Shown here in pieces: positions 50,668 to 59,464 of a stretch of DNA of 64,000 nucleotides (positions are counted from its first letter, which is position 1; each line of letters starts with the position of its first letter). Below the pieces are notes generated by a model. The model saw only the letters and a program-made list of their open reading frames with translations, was not told where the DNA came from and made no database searches. The position numbers and the translations under genes were made by a program. The DNA is from an uncultured Microbacteriaceae bacterium (GTDB taxonomy: Bacteria; Actinomycetota; Actinomycetes; Actinomycetales; Microbacteriaceae). The stretch is from the NCBI GenBank assembly GCA_937872445.1, contig CALMSL010000161.1, positions 61,822 through 125,821 on the forward strand. The letters are read 5' to 3'.

Positions 50668-51486
50668 GTGCTCAGCATCACTCCGATCGACAATCCGGAC
50701 GATCCGGCTCTCCACGACTACCGGAACCTGACCGACGTCGCCCTTCGGCGCGTCCGCGAACCGGAGGAGGGGCTCTACCTCGCCGAATCGACCAAGGTTA
50801 TCGCGCGGGCCGTGGCGGCGGGGCATCGGCCGCGTTCGGTGCTTCTGCTCGAGAAGTGGCTGACCGACCTCGAGCCGATACTGGCGGCCGTCCCCCATTC
50901 GTCGCATCCCATCCCGGTGTTCGTCGGTTCGCCCCAGATTCTGGAATCGGTGACCGGATTCGCCATGCACCGCGGCGCGATCGCCTCCATGCACCGGCCC
51001 GCCCTCCCCACCGTCGCCGAGGTGCTCGTTGGCGCGAGACGAGTCGTCGTCATCGAGGATGTCGTCGACCATACGAACGTCGGGGCAATATTCCGCACTG
51101 CGGCGGGGATCGGGGCGGATGCCGTGCTCGTGACGCCGCGCTGCGCAGACCCGCTGTACCGGCGGAGTGTGCGGGTCAGCATGGGCACCGTGCTGCAGTT
51201 GCCGTGGACGAGGCTTCCGGACTGGCCGCTCGGCGCCAAACTCCTCCGCGATGCCGGCTTCCTGATTGCCGCTCTGGCCCTGTCCGACGATGCGGTGAGC
51301 CTCGACGAGTTCGCCCGCGACCTGCCCGAGCGCATCGCCATCGTGCTCGGCACGGAGGGGGACGGATTGAGCCGGCGTGCCGTCGCGTCCGCCGATGTCA
51401 CGGTGAGAATCCCGATGCGTTCCGGGGTGGATTCCCTCAACGTCGCCGCCGCGAGCGCGGTCGCGTTGTGGGCTTTGCGGGGCTGA
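50668..51486 (+). CDS. TrmH/SpoU-family RNA 2'-O-methyltransferase
   Basis: This 272-residue protein has an N-terminal substrate-binding region (EEGLYLAESTKVIARAV) and a C-terminal SPOUT knot domain. VVIEDVVDHTNVGAIFRTAAGIGADAVLV, IVLGTEGDGLS and the S-adenosylmethionine-binding IPMRSGVDSLNVAAASAVAL are the three SPOUT motifs. It methylates ribose in rRNA or tRNA; the site is unknown. Diverges from the sir2 operon. Confidence 0.93.
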   Translation: MLSITPIDNPDDPALHDYRNLTDVALRRVREPEEGLYLAESTKVIARAVAAGHRPRSVLLLEKWLTDLEPILAAVPHSSHPIPVFVGSPQILESVTGFAMHRGAIASMHRPALPTVAEVLVGARRVVVIEDVVDHTNVGAIFRTAAGIGADAVLVTPRCADPLYRRSVRVSMGTVLQLPWTRLPDWPLGAKLLRDAGFLIAALALSDDAVSLDEFARDLPERIAIVLGTEGDGLSRRAVASADVTVRIPMRSGVDSLNVAAASAVALWALRG

Positions 51487-51499
51487 GCCGGTTCGCTCC

Positions 51500-51505
51500 T
51501 ATCAT
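51500..51505 (+). promoter_or_regulatory. -10 box TATCAT, leaderless D,D-carboxypeptidase gene
   Basis: TATCAT ends 6 bases before ATG 51512. Confidence 0.65.
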
Positions 51506-51511
51506 GGACTG

Positions 51512-52729
51512 ATGCCCGTGAGCCGAAAAACGTACATTCGCCGACGAATCGGCGTTTTCGGTGGCCTCGGGGTGATTCTCCTCGCCGCGTTCTACCTGCC
51601 CGTCACACTCCTCGCGCCACTGCCGCCGGCGACCGCGACGACGATCGCAACGACGGTTCCCGAAAATCCGCCGGTCGAACTCGCCTGGCCCGGTTTCGGC
51701 TCCAGCGCGATCGGCGCGGTGGGGTTTCCCGGCGTACTGGCCTCCAGCGGTCCAACCACACCCCGCACGATCGCGAGCATCACGAAAATCGTCACGAGTC
51801 TTGTCGTGCTGCAGAAGATGCCGCTCGCCGAGGGTTCGGACGGTCCGACGATCACCATGACATCGGCCGACGTGGACCTGTACTACAGCTTCATCGCGCG
51901 CAACGGCGAGGTCAGGCCCGTGTGGGCCGGCCTGTCGCTGACCCAGCGCCAACTTCTCGAGGTCGTGTTGATCGCGTCCGCCAACAACTACGCGCAATCG
52001 ATGGCCACGTGGGCGTTCGGATCCGAGGACGCATTCCTGACTGCGGCGGCGGCCTGGCTTTCCGACCACGGCCTGACCCACACGACCCTCCACGACTCCA
52101 GCGGCATGGATCCGCGCAATATGAGTACCACCGCGGATCTCATCGCGCTGGGCAAACTCGCGATCGCTGACCCCACCGTGTCGTCGATCGTCGCGATGAA
52201 ATCGGTGGACCTCCCGTATTTCGGGACGGTCAGCAACACCAACAAACTGCTGGGGGTCGACGGTGTCAGGGGAATCAAGACCGGCACGCTCGACGAGGCC
52301 GGCGCCTGCCTGCTGTTCGCCTCGGACATCGACGTGGGCGGGCATCCGGTCACGATCATCGGCGTCGTCCTCGGCGGCCCTGACCACCCAACCCTGGACG
52401 CGGCCATTCGCACCCTGCTGGCGAGTGCAACGCAGGGGTTCCGCGACGTGCCGCTCGTCACCGCGGGCGAAGCGTTCTACGCGTATTCGACGGTGTGGGA
52501 CCAGTCCGCGAGGGCCGTCGCATCGAAGAACGAGTCTGCCCTCGTCTGGGCGGGCACAACCGTGACGCGGACGGCCACGGCGACTGTACTGCGCGATGGA
52601 CGCGCGGGTGACACCGTGGGCACCGTCACCATCAGCGTCGGAAACACTACCGTGTCAGTGCCCCTCGAGCTGGACGGAACGGTCTCGGACCCCGGTCCAT
52701 GGTGGCGGCTCATGCACCCCTTCGGTTGA
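51512..52729 (+). CDS. D-alanyl-D-alanine carboxypeptidase (peptidase S11)
   Basis: This 405-residue penicillin-binding protein has an N-terminal membrane anchor or signal (residues 13-37) after a basic start. The active-site motifs are SITK (89-92), SAN (156-158) and KTG (256-258). It trims the terminal D-Ala from peptidoglycan stem peptides outside the membrane. The C-terminal 110 residues form an extra beta-rich domain. No clear Lys/Arg signal peptidase site decides whether it stays anchored. Confidence 0.93.
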   Translation: MPVSRKTYIRRRIGVFGGLGVILLAAFYLPVTLLAPLPPATATTIATTVPENPPVELAWPGFGSSAIGAVGFPGVLASSGPTTPRTIASITKIVTSLVVLQKMPLAEGSDGPTITMTSADVDLYYSFIARNGEVRPVWAGLSLTQRQLLEVVLIASANNYAQSMATWAFGSEDAFLTAAAAWLSDHGLTHTTLHDSSGMDPRNMSTTADLIALGKLAIADPTVSSIVAMKSVDLPYFGTVSNTNKLLGVDGVRGIKTGTLDEAGACLLFASDIDVGGHPVTIIGVVLGGPDHPTLDAAIRTLLASATQGFRDVPLVTAGEAFYAYSTVWDQSARAVASKNESALVWAGTTVTRTATATVLRDGRAGDTVGTVTISVGNTTVSVPLELDGTVSDPGPWWRLMHPFG

Positions 52730-52769
52730 GTGTGTGCGCGGCGTGCGGCGAGTTCACTGATTCGTGCCG

Positions 52770-52775
52770 TAGAGT
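52770..52775 (+). promoter_or_regulatory. -10 box TAGAGT for desaturase gene
   Basis: TAGAGT predicts a leader of about 60 bases before the desaturase GTG. Confidence 0.4.
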
Positions 52776-52840
52776 CAAAGCAATTGCCAAGGCATCTCAC
52801 TCGCGATCGCGTCCGGGAAGTCGCGCCGAATTGAGGTTCC

Positions 52841-53941
52841 GTGTCTAACTCCATCGCTGCCCCTGTCGTCACGTTCACGAAAACTCGACCGGGCGGAAAC
52901 CGGGAAAACCCGACCACCGAGTACTCCGCACTTCTCAGAACCGTCAGGGAGGCCGGCCTGCTGCGCCGCAGCACCCGGTTCTACTGGACCGTGTTCGGGA
53001 TCATCACCCTTGCCCTCGGCGGCACCGTCGCCGGTTTCGTGCTGCTGGGAAACAGCTGGTTCCAGTTGCTCATGGCCGCAGCCCTCGGCATCATCCTCAC
53101 GCAATACGCGTTCCTCGCCCATGAAGCATCCCACCGTCAGGTATTCCTGTCCGGACCTCTCAATGACCGGGCGGGCCGCACACTCGCAAATCTGTTCGTG
53201 GGGATCAGCTATTCCTGGTGGATGACGAAGCACAGCCGTCACCACGCGAACCCGAACATCCTGGGGAAAGACCCCGACATCGAGCGCGATTTCGTCTCGT
53301 TCACTCCGGAAGATGCCGCGAAAGCGAAAGGCCTCTACGCCTGGGCCACGCAACGCCAGGGCTACCTGTTCTTCCCCGCGCTCCTGCTCGAAGGAATAAA
53401 TCTGCACATTCACGGAATCCGCACGGTGCTCGGAAAACACAAGGTCGACCGTCGGTGGGTGGAGATCAGCATGATTTTCTCCCGCATTGGTGCCTATCTC
53501 GCGGTGATATTCCTCGTCCTGCCCGTGGGGATGGCGTTCGCGTTCCTCGGCGTGCAGCTTGCCGTCTTCGGCCTGTACATGGGGGCGTCCTTCGCCCCCA
53601 ACCACAAGGGGATGCCGATCCTGCCGCACGATAGCAAGGTCGATTTCCTGCGCAGGCAGGTGCTGACCTCGCGGAACATCCGGGGCGGCTGGCTCATGGA
53701 CTCGTTCATGGGGGGCCTCAACTACCAGATCGAGCACCACCTGTTCCCCAACATGCCCAGACCGCACCTGGCTCGCGCGGCAGAAATCGCCCGCGAGTAT
53801 TGCGAAACGCACCGCATCGCCTACACGCAGACGTCCATCCTCGAGTCGTACGGAATCGTGATCCGCTACCTCAACCGGGTGGGCCTTGCCGCCGGCGGCG
53901 ACCCGTTCGACTGCCCTGCCGCCACCCAGTTCGGGCGTTAA
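52841..53941 (+). CDS. fatty acid desaturase
   Basis: This 366-residue membrane enzyme has the three di-iron histidine boxes HEASH (94-98), HSRHH (131-135) and QIEHH (296-300), and four main membrane helices (about 48-70, 76-92, 215-235, 238-255). The third box with Gln in first place is the front-end/linoleoyl-CoA desaturase type, but there is no fused cytochrome b5 domain, so electrons must come from a separate carrier. It would adjust membrane fluidity, for example in the cold. The GTG start has GAGG nearby. Its TAA stop overlaps the stop of the convergent SGNH gene. Confidence 0.92.
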   Translation: MSNSIAAPVVTFTKTRPGGNRENPTTEYSALLRTVREAGLLRRSTRFYWTVFGIITLALGGTVAGFVLLGNSWFQLLMAAALGIILTQYAFLAHEASHRQVFLSGPLNDRAGRTLANLFVGISYSWWMTKHSRHHANPNILGKDPDIERDFVSFTPEDAAKAKGLYAWATQRQGYLFFPALLLEGINLHIHGIRTVLGKHKVDRRWVEISMIFSRIGAYLAVIFLVLPVGMAFAFLGVQLAVFGLYMGASFAPNHKGMPILPHDSKVDFLRRQVLTSRNIRGGWLMDSFMGGLNYQIEHHLFPNMPRPHLARAAEIAREYCETHRIAYTQTSILESYGIVIRYLNRVGLAAGGDPFDCPAATQFGR

Positions 53942-54729
53942 CCCGCTTCGTTCGGCCCGGCCACCTGCGTGGGGTTCGGCCGCTTCGGTGTGATCCCGTC
54001 GCCGGAGGATTGGTGCCGGATCCGTCGGATCACCCAGGGCACCAGGTATTCGCGCGCCCAGCCAATATCCTCCACGCGGGCGTGGCGCCAGGTGACAGGA
54101 GGGAGCGGTTCCGGCTCGTAGGGCTCCAACTCGTGCTCGACGCCGAGCGCATCAAGCACCATTCTCGCGATCGTGTGGTGCCCGATGGGGGAGAAGTGCA
54201 GTCGGTCCGGGGCCCACATTCGGGGATCCTTGAGTTCGCGAAGCGCCCACATGTCAGCCACGATCGCGTCGTAGCGCTGCGCAATGGCGCGCAGGTTCTC
54301 GTTGTAGATGGCGACCTTGCCGCGGGATCGGCGAAGCACCGGGGTCATCCCAATGTCGGGTCCGTTGAACAGGAGGACTGTCGCGCCGTCGGATCGCAAC
54401 CGGTCGATGGCACCCTCCAGTCGGCCCGCAATCTCGTCCGGGTCGGTTCCGGGCCGAATGATGTCGTTGCCGCCGGCCGAAATGGTGATGAGGTCGGGCC
54501 GAAGCTCCAAAGCCGGCTCGACCTGCTCATCGATGATTTGTTGGAGCAGCCTCCCGCGGATCGCGAGGTTCGCGTACGCGAAGTCGTCCGTTTTCGCGCT
54601 CAGGACTTCAGCGACGCGATCGGCCCAGCCTCGGTTGCCGCCGTTGCTGCGCGGCTCAGGGTCGCCGATGCCCTCGGTAAACGAATCGCCAACCGCCACG
54701 AATCGGGACCACGGGTGATGCTGAACCAT
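53938..54729 (-). CDS. SGNH/GDSL hydrolase
   Basis: This 263-residue esterase-like protein has block I AVGDSFTEGIGDPEP (Ser near 16), block II with NLAIRGRLLQQI, block III ITISAGGNDIIRP and block V RLHFSPIGHHTIA, completing the Ser-Gly-Asn-His set. There is no signal peptide. Such enzymes deacylate lipids, sugars or small esters; no substrate is indicated. ATG 54729 is chosen; ATG 54750 upstream is possible. Confidence 0.9.
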   Translation of the reverse strand: MVQHHPWSRFVAVGDSFTEGIGDPEPRSNGGNRGWADRVAEVLSAKTDDFAYANLAIRGRLLQQIIDEQVEPALELRPDLITISAGGNDIIRPGTDPDEIAGRLEGAIDRLRSDGATVLLFNGPDIGMTPVLRRSRGKVAIYNENLRAIAQRYDAIVADMWALRELKDPRMWAPDRLHFSPIGHHTIARMVLDALGVEHELEPYEPEPLPPVTWRHARVEDIGWAREYLVPWVIRRIRHQSSGDGITPKRPNPTQVAGPNEAG

Positions 54730-54889
54730 ACGTCCAGAATGCCTCACCATCCTCGGTTCGTAAAACCAGCGAACTCTCAGGTTGAGCGGCGTGGGGGCCG
54801 AAAAACTTGCCCCCCAATCGGGGGTCATGCAAGGCTAGGGCAACGCCGCCACACCGCGGGGGCATTGAATGACCAATGAGGAGGTCGTC

Positions 54890-55159
54890 ATGGGCTGGTT
54901 TTCGTTCATCATTCTGGGGCTCATCGCCGGAGCTATTGCGAAGTTGATCCTTCCGGGCAAGCAGGGTGGCGGGTGGATCGCCACTCTCATCCTTGGCCTG
55001 ATCGGGGCGATGATCGGCGGATGGATTGCCGGGCTCGTCGGCGTTGCGGATGCGTACACAAGCTTCTGGTCCATTGGAGCATGGCTGTGGGCGATCGGCG
55101 GTGCCGTGGTGGTTCTGCTCATCTGGGGTTTCCTCACGAGGGGCCGCGCCAAAGCGTAG
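54890..55159 (+). CDS. GlsB/YeaQ/YmgE family small membrane protein
   Basis: This 89-residue protein has three hydrophobic helices and the Gly-rich start MGWFSFIILGLIAGAIAKLI with PGKQGGGW, the signature of transglycosylase-associated (GlsB/YeaQ) proteins. These are often stress-induced; the molecular role is unknown. ATG 54890 is preceded by GAGGAG at 54879-54884. An earlier in-frame ATG at 54869 is less likely because the ribosome binding site would fall inside the gene. Confidence 0.9.
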   Translation: MGWFSFIILGLIAGAIAKLILPGKQGGGWIATLILGLIGAMIGGWIAGLVGVADAYTSFWSIGAWLWAIGGAVVVLLIWGFLTRGRAKA

Positions 55160-55196
55160 CCGGTCGAGGTTGGCCCGGTGGGGTGCACGCGGGAGG

Positions 55197-55202
55197 TAAT
55201 GT
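55197..55202 (+). promoter_or_regulatory. -10 box TAATGT, possible leaderless helicase gene
   Basis: TAATGT ends 8 bases before GTG 55211, slightly longer than the 6-7 seen elsewhere. Confidence 0.45.
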
Positions 55203-55210
55203 CTTGTTAA

Positions 55211-56980
55211 GTGAGTTCGGAACCCCTCTTTCGCATCCCGCCGGGGACTTCGGCAGCTGAACACCTTTCCCCCGCCTATCCTGAACGCGCCGCACGGGGG
55301 ACCGCAGACAAGCTTCGCGCCTGGCAGGCGGACGCACTGGAGCATTACTTCTCCCGGGATCATCGCGACTTTCTGGTCGCCGCGACCCCGGGCTCCGGCA
55401 AAACCACGTTCGCGCTTCGGCTGGCCACGGAGTTGCTCGCCCGGCGGACAATCGACCGGGTGAGCGTCGTCACCCCCACCGACCACCTCAAACACCAGTG
55501 GGCGGATGCGGCCGCGAGGGTGGGGTTGCGGCTGGATCCCGGCTTCCGCAACCGCGACGGATCCCACTCCCGCGACTTCCACGGCATCGCCGTGACGTAT
55601 GCCCAGGTCGCGGTGCGTTCGCGCCTGCACCGCACGATTTCGGAAAGCGGGCGCACCCTCGTGATCCTCGATGAGGTGCACCACGGTGGTGATGCGCTCA
55701 GCTGGGGCGACGGGATCCGGGACGCCTTCGAGTCCGCGACGCGGAGAATTTCCCTCACCGGAACGCCGTTCCGCTCCGACACGTCGCCGATCCCGTTCGT
55801 CAGCTACCATCCGCAGGACGACGGATCCCTGACTTCGCGCGCGGATTACAGCTACGGCTACGGCCGCGCGCTGGCCGACGGCGTTGTTCGCCCCGTGATT
55901 TTCCTCGCGTACGCGGGCCGGATGCGCTGGCGGACGAGGGCGGGCGAGGAGATGGAAGCCCGGCTCGGCGAAGGAGACACCAGGGATGTCACGGCGCAGG
56001 CCTGGCGAACCGCCCTCGACGCCCAGGGGGAGTGGATTCCGTCGGTGCTCACCGCCGCCAATCAGCGCCTCTCCGAGGTGCGAGCGTCGGTGCCGGATGC
56101 TGCCGGCCTCGTGATTGCCACGGATCAGGACGCTGCCCGCGCTTATGCGGCAATTCTCGCGAGGATCACGGGGGTCGCGCCGACTCTGGTTTTATCGGAC
56201 GAGAAAGCGTCGTCGAATCGCATTGGGAGGTTCGCGAAGGGGTCCAGCAGGTGGATGGTGGCAGTCCGCATGGTCTCGGAGGGCGTGGACATTCCCCGAC
56301 TCAGCGTCGGCGTGTATGCGACATCGGCGTCGACACCGCTGTATTTTGCGCAGGCGGTCGGACGTTTCGTGCGCACCAGGCGCCGCGGTGAGACGGCATC
56401 CATCTTCCTGCCGAGCGTTCCGTCGCTCCTGGCCCTCGCCGGTCAGCTTGAGCTGGAGCGCGACCACGCCCTCGACCGGTTCCCCCGTCCAGAATCGGAC
56501 CTCCTTGATCCGGAGAGCCGGAACGAAGCGGAACTCTCCGATCGGGAACGCGGCGAGGGTTCTGGGTTTGCCTTTCTTCCGATCGAATCCGATGCGAACT
56601 TCGACCGCGTGCTCTTCGAGGGCGATGAATTCGGATTCGCGGCGGGGGTGGGCACGCCTGAGGAGGAAGACTTCATTGGGCTCCCCGGACTTCTGGAACC
56701 GGACCAGGTGCGGGAACTCCTTCGCCAACGGCACGCTCGGCAGTCGCGCCGTGCGGCATCCCGCAGAACCGGCTCTGCCGCCAGCATCGAGCCGAAACCC
56801 CTGTACCGCACGTTGAAGGAGCAGCGATCTCTTCTCAATAGTCTGGTGGCTCTTCAGGCGAAACGGTCCGGCGTACCCCATGCGCACGTCCACGCGGACC
56901 TTCGGCGACGCGTGGGAGGACCACCGGTTGCCCGGGCGAGCGTCGCGCAATTGCAGGCGCGGATCGATCTTCTCCGGTGA
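55211..56980 (+). CDS. DEAD/DEAH-box helicase (superfamily 2)
   Basis: This 589-residue protein has an N-terminal RecA-like domain with AATPGSGKTTFALRLA (Walker A near 60), VILDEVHHGGD (DEVH box near 157) and SLTGTPFRSD (motif III). A second RecA-like domain carries VRMVSEGVDIPRLSVGVYATS and AQAVGRFVRTRRRGE (motif VI). The XPB-like arrangement suggests double-stranded DNA translocation. The C-terminal 170 residues are not a domain I recognise. Biological role unknown; the nearby SRAP, DnaE2 and ImuB genes hint at DNA repair. Confidence 0.9.
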   Translation: MSSEPLFRIPPGTSAAEHLSPAYPERAARGTADKLRAWQADALEHYFSRDHRDFLVAATPGSGKTTFALRLATELLARRTIDRVSVVTPTDHLKHQWADAAARVGLRLDPGFRNRDGSHSRDFHGIAVTYAQVAVRSRLHRTISESGRTLVILDEVHHGGDALSWGDGIRDAFESATRRISLTGTPFRSDTSPIPFVSYHPQDDGSLTSRADYSYGYGRALADGVVRPVIFLAYAGRMRWRTRAGEEMEARLGEGDTRDVTAQAWRTALDAQGEWIPSVLTAANQRLSEVRASVPDAAGLVIATDQDAARAYAAILARITGVAPTLVLSDEKASSNRIGRFAKGSSRWMVAVRMVSEGVDIPRLSVGVYATSASTPLYFAQAVGRFVRTRRRGETASIFLPSVPSLLALAGQLELERDHALDRFPRPESDLLDPESRNEAELSDRERGEGSGFAFLPIESDANFDRVLFEGDEFGFAAGVGTPEEEDFIGLPGLLEPDQVRELLRQRHARQSRRAASRRTGSAASIEPKPLYRTLKEQRSLLNSLVALQAKRSGVPHAHVHADLRRRVGGPPVARASVAQLQARIDLLR

Positions 56981-57014
56981 GGCGGGCGTCATCGGTTCCC
57001 CGATCACGCCGAGG

Positions 57015-57878
57015 TTATTCCCCCAGAGTGCGGACCCAGTGTCGAAGGAAAGCTGCGCCGGCCTCGTCGTGGATCAGGTTTCCCTCGGTCACGACTCGGT
57101 AGGGGCGCTCCAGGATTCCATCCGATGGCCGAACGTCAACGTGCGCGACATCGAATCCCTCATCGTGAAGATAATCTGCCATCAGGTAGTCGCTGCGCGA
57201 GTCGCCGACGGTACGCCACAGTGTCGGCAGGTCCCCCGATTGGCGGAAATAGTCGAGTGCGCGAGCCGCCCCCCGATCCTTGTCCAACAGCACAGACTCC
57301 ACATCGGTGGAAATGATGGTGGGGTCAACGCGAAAATTGATGAGGCCCTCGGCATCGGGAAACTCCTGACCCGCGTACCGCGCGCCGAGGCCGAACTCGA
57401 CGAGGAGATCGAAGGCGGCCTGATTCGCCTGTTCCTGAGCGATTCGGAAATCCGCAGCGGAAGTTTGTGTGTTCTGCTCGAGTGAGATCATGGCGTGCTT
57501 GGTGTCGTCGAAGAACATTTCCTCGCCGAATCGAATCTCGGCAATGTCACGAAACTCAGCGGTGTAGTCGTCGGGCAGAGCCAGTTCGCGATCGATGGCG
57601 ATGTCGCCCATCCCGTTTCCCGTAATGGGAAACCAGACGCCGCCCTTTTCGCTGACGCCGAACATCCGGACGCCGTCCGGCAGCCCGGCGTTCAGAAGCG
57701 GGGCGACAACCTCATTGCGCATGAAGGTGTCGCTGCGCCCGGTAATGAAGGCAATGGGCACACCCCTGCTGGCCAGGGTGACAAGGTCCTCGATGATGCT
57801 GCGGATGGCGATGCGCCGCTCCACCGGGCTCGATATTGGCCCGTCGACATCGAGCAGGAGTCCTAGCGGTGGGATCAT
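57015..57878 (-). CDS. HAD-superfamily hydrolase
   Basis: This 287-residue protein has motif I GLLLDVDGPISSP, motif II IAFITGRSDTF and motif IV VGDSRSDYLMADYL, with a large cap between residues about 85 and 200. The layout resembles Cof or sugar-phosphatase HAD enzymes. The substrate is not known. The start (ATG 57878) overlaps the stop of the SRAP gene as ATGA, so it is translated together with an abasic-site protein. Confidence 0.87.
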   Translation of the reverse strand: MIPPLGLLLDVDGPISSPVERRIAIRSIIEDLVTLASRGVPIAFITGRSDTFMRNEVVAPLLNAGLPDGVRMFGVSEKGGVWFPITGNGMGDIAIDRELALPDDYTAEFRDIAEIRFGEEMFFDDTKHAMISLEQNTQTSAADFRIAQEQANQAAFDLLVEFGLGARYAGQEFPDAEGLINFRVDPTIISTDVESVLLDKDRGAARALDYFRQSGDLPTLWRTVGDSRSDYLMADYLHDEGFDVAHVDVRPSDGILERPYRVVTEGNLIHDEAGAAFLRHWVRTLGE

Positions 57879-58603
57879 TCTTCCACCGGATCCAGGAGTG
57901 TCGGGTCCAGGCGATCGAGTGTTCTCGTGCTGTTCAGCCTGCGATCTACGGCGTGCGCCCGAAGGGTTGCGGCGACCGCCAGCGAGCTCTCGTCCATGAG
58001 TGCCTGCAGGGCAGCGGGATCCGGTGCACCGGGCGTGGCGAATTTGGCTGGATTCAACCAGTCTGCCCACACTTCCCGCTGCAGGAATACCGGCATTCTG
58101 TCGTGCACCTGGCCGCTGGCGTCTGTTGCCTCGCGGGTCGCGATCGTGAACGTGATTTTCCACGAATCGGTGCCGTCGGGTGCGGTGCCGTCGTTTCGGG
58201 CAGCATAGAGCCCTGCCGCGGCAAGCGTGTGAGCACTGTGGATGTAGTGCGGCTGTTTGCCGTCAGGCTCGTCGGTCCACTCGAAGTATCCGGACATCGG
58301 CACGAGGCACCGCTGGCCGGAGAACGCCCCACGGAACATCCCGTTGGATGCCAGAGTTTCCATCCGCGCGTTGATGGGAGCCGGCCCGCCCGGCTTCGCC
58401 CAGGCGGGTTTCAGGCCCCACCCCGCGAGGTCAAGGCTGCGGATGACCTCACCGTCAGAGTTCGAGCGCTCCCGCACGATCGGTGCACGGTTGGTCGGGG
58501 CGATCGAGTAGGCGGGAACCCATTCGCTGTAGTCGCCGCCGGAGGCCACGAATTCCTCGATCAACGCGTTGATGTGGTCGTCGAGGGCGTATCGTCCGCA
58601 CAT
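57875..58603 (-). CDS. SRAP domain protein (abasic-site response, YedK/HMCES family)
   Basis: This 242-residue protein begins Met-Cys (MCGRYALDD), and Cys2 becomes the N-terminal residue that forms a thiazolidine crosslink to abasic sites in single-stranded DNA. Further active-site motifs are PTNRAPIV, APINARMETL, PMSGYFEW and HDRMPVFL. The ATG lies 6 bases after a TACCGT box, so it is probably leaderless. It is coupled to the HAD gene and lies near dnaE2 and imuB. Confidence 0.94.
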   Translation of the reverse strand: MCGRYALDDHINALIEEFVASGGDYSEWVPAYSIAPTNRAPIVRERSNSDGEVIRSLDLAGWGLKPAWAKPGGPAPINARMETLASNGMFRGAFSGQRCLVPMSGYFEWTDEPDGKQPHYIHSAHTLAAAGLYAARNDGTAPDGTDSWKITFTIATREATDASGQVHDRMPVFLQREVWADWLNPAKFATPGAPDPAALQALMDESSLAVAATLRAHAVDRRLNSTRTLDRLDPTLLDPVEE

Positions 58604-58609
58604 GCTTCA

Positions 58610-58615
58610 ACGGTA
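58610..58615 (-). promoter_or_regulatory. -10 box TACCGT, leaderless SRAP gene
   Basis: TACCGT on the minus strand is separated by 6 bases (TGAAGC) from the ATG at 58603. I see no GAAC-N4-GTTC SOS box beside it. Confidence 0.55.
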
Positions 58616-58657
58616 CCGTCAGCAGGCCGATCATTCCTGTGTCAGAGTTATTCCTAC

Positions 58658-59464
58658 ATGAACAAGGTGTTGGCGAAGCGCAGTGCGCTCTTCATCGTGA
58701 GTGCGCTCGCTCTCGGCTCCGCATTCGTCGGGGTGGCGTTCTTCTTTGTCACAACCAGGACCGGTCAGGGAATCGACCAAAGCGCGTTCAATGGCGCAAC
58801 GCTCGGCCAGCGCACAGTCGCTCCGGTCACGCTCAGCCTTCTGGATGCGGTCCCCATTGCAGGGATCGCAATCGCCCTGGTCGTCGCGGTCATCGTGGTG
58901 TTGTTTCGGCGAAACTTCAGGGTGCTCGTGGTGGGGGTGGTTGCGGGAGGGCTGGCGAACATTCTCACCCAGGTCGTGAAGAACCTGCTGCTCGTGCGAC
59001 CAGATCTCGGAGTGTACGGTTACGCCGAGAATTCGCTGCCGTCCGGCCACACGACGCTGGCAGCATCCGCTGCACTCGTGGTTTTCCTCGTGTCGAGTCC
59101 CCGGACTCGACCCCTGGTCGGTGTGATCGGCGCGATCTTCACCACCGCGGTCGGTGTTTCGACGCTCGCGAATCAGTGGCACCGCCCGAGCGACGTGGTT
59201 GCCGCTCTGTTGCTGGTCTCGTTTTTCGGATGCCTGTCCGGCCTCGTTCTTCTGGGCTCGCGATTCAGCGTGCCGGAGCCGCGCCGGGACCTGTGGAGCA
59301 GGGCGCTGTTGCTGCTTACTCTTCCCTGCGCGGGGCTCGCCGTGGCCACGATCCTCGTTGCCGGACTGGCGCCGGTCGCCTATATCGGCGCTGCCGCCGG
59401 CATCACGGCGTGCGTGCTGCTGCTGACGGCGGCGGCGAACCACACTTTTCGGGTCATTCTTTAG
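58658..59464 (+). CDS. PAP2-superfamily phosphatase-like membrane protein
   Basis: This 268-residue protein has about six membrane helices and the PAP2 core motif SLPSGHTTLAA. The first motif reads K-N-L-L-L-V-R-P, one residue shorter than K-x6-R-P. The third reads S-T-L-A-N-Q-W-H-R-P-S-D, with Thr where the phosphate-binding Arg normally stands. It may therefore be weakly active or altered in specificity. Family members dephosphorylate lipid phosphates such as undecaprenyl diphosphate. ATG 58658 is chosen because the first helix follows at once; upstream open frame overlaps the SRAP and HAD genes. Confidence 0.85.
   Translation: MNKVLAKRSALFIVSALALGSAFVGVAFFFVTTRTGQGIDQSAFNGATLGQRTVAPVTLSLLDAVPIAGIAIALVVAVIVVLFRRNFRVLVVGVVAGGLANILTQVVKNLLLVRPDLGVYGYAENSLPSGHTTLAASAALVVFLVSSPRTRPLVGVIGAIFTTAVGVSTLANQWHRPSDVVAALLLVSFFGCLSGLVLLGSRFSVPEPRRDLWSRALLLLTLPCAGLAVATILVAGLAPVAYIGAAAGITACVLLLTAAANHTFRVIL

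Noticed and set aside
55211-56980. Helicase as a restriction or defence component
   Set aside because: No nuclease, methyltransferase or other defence gene adjoins it, and base composition matches the surroundings.
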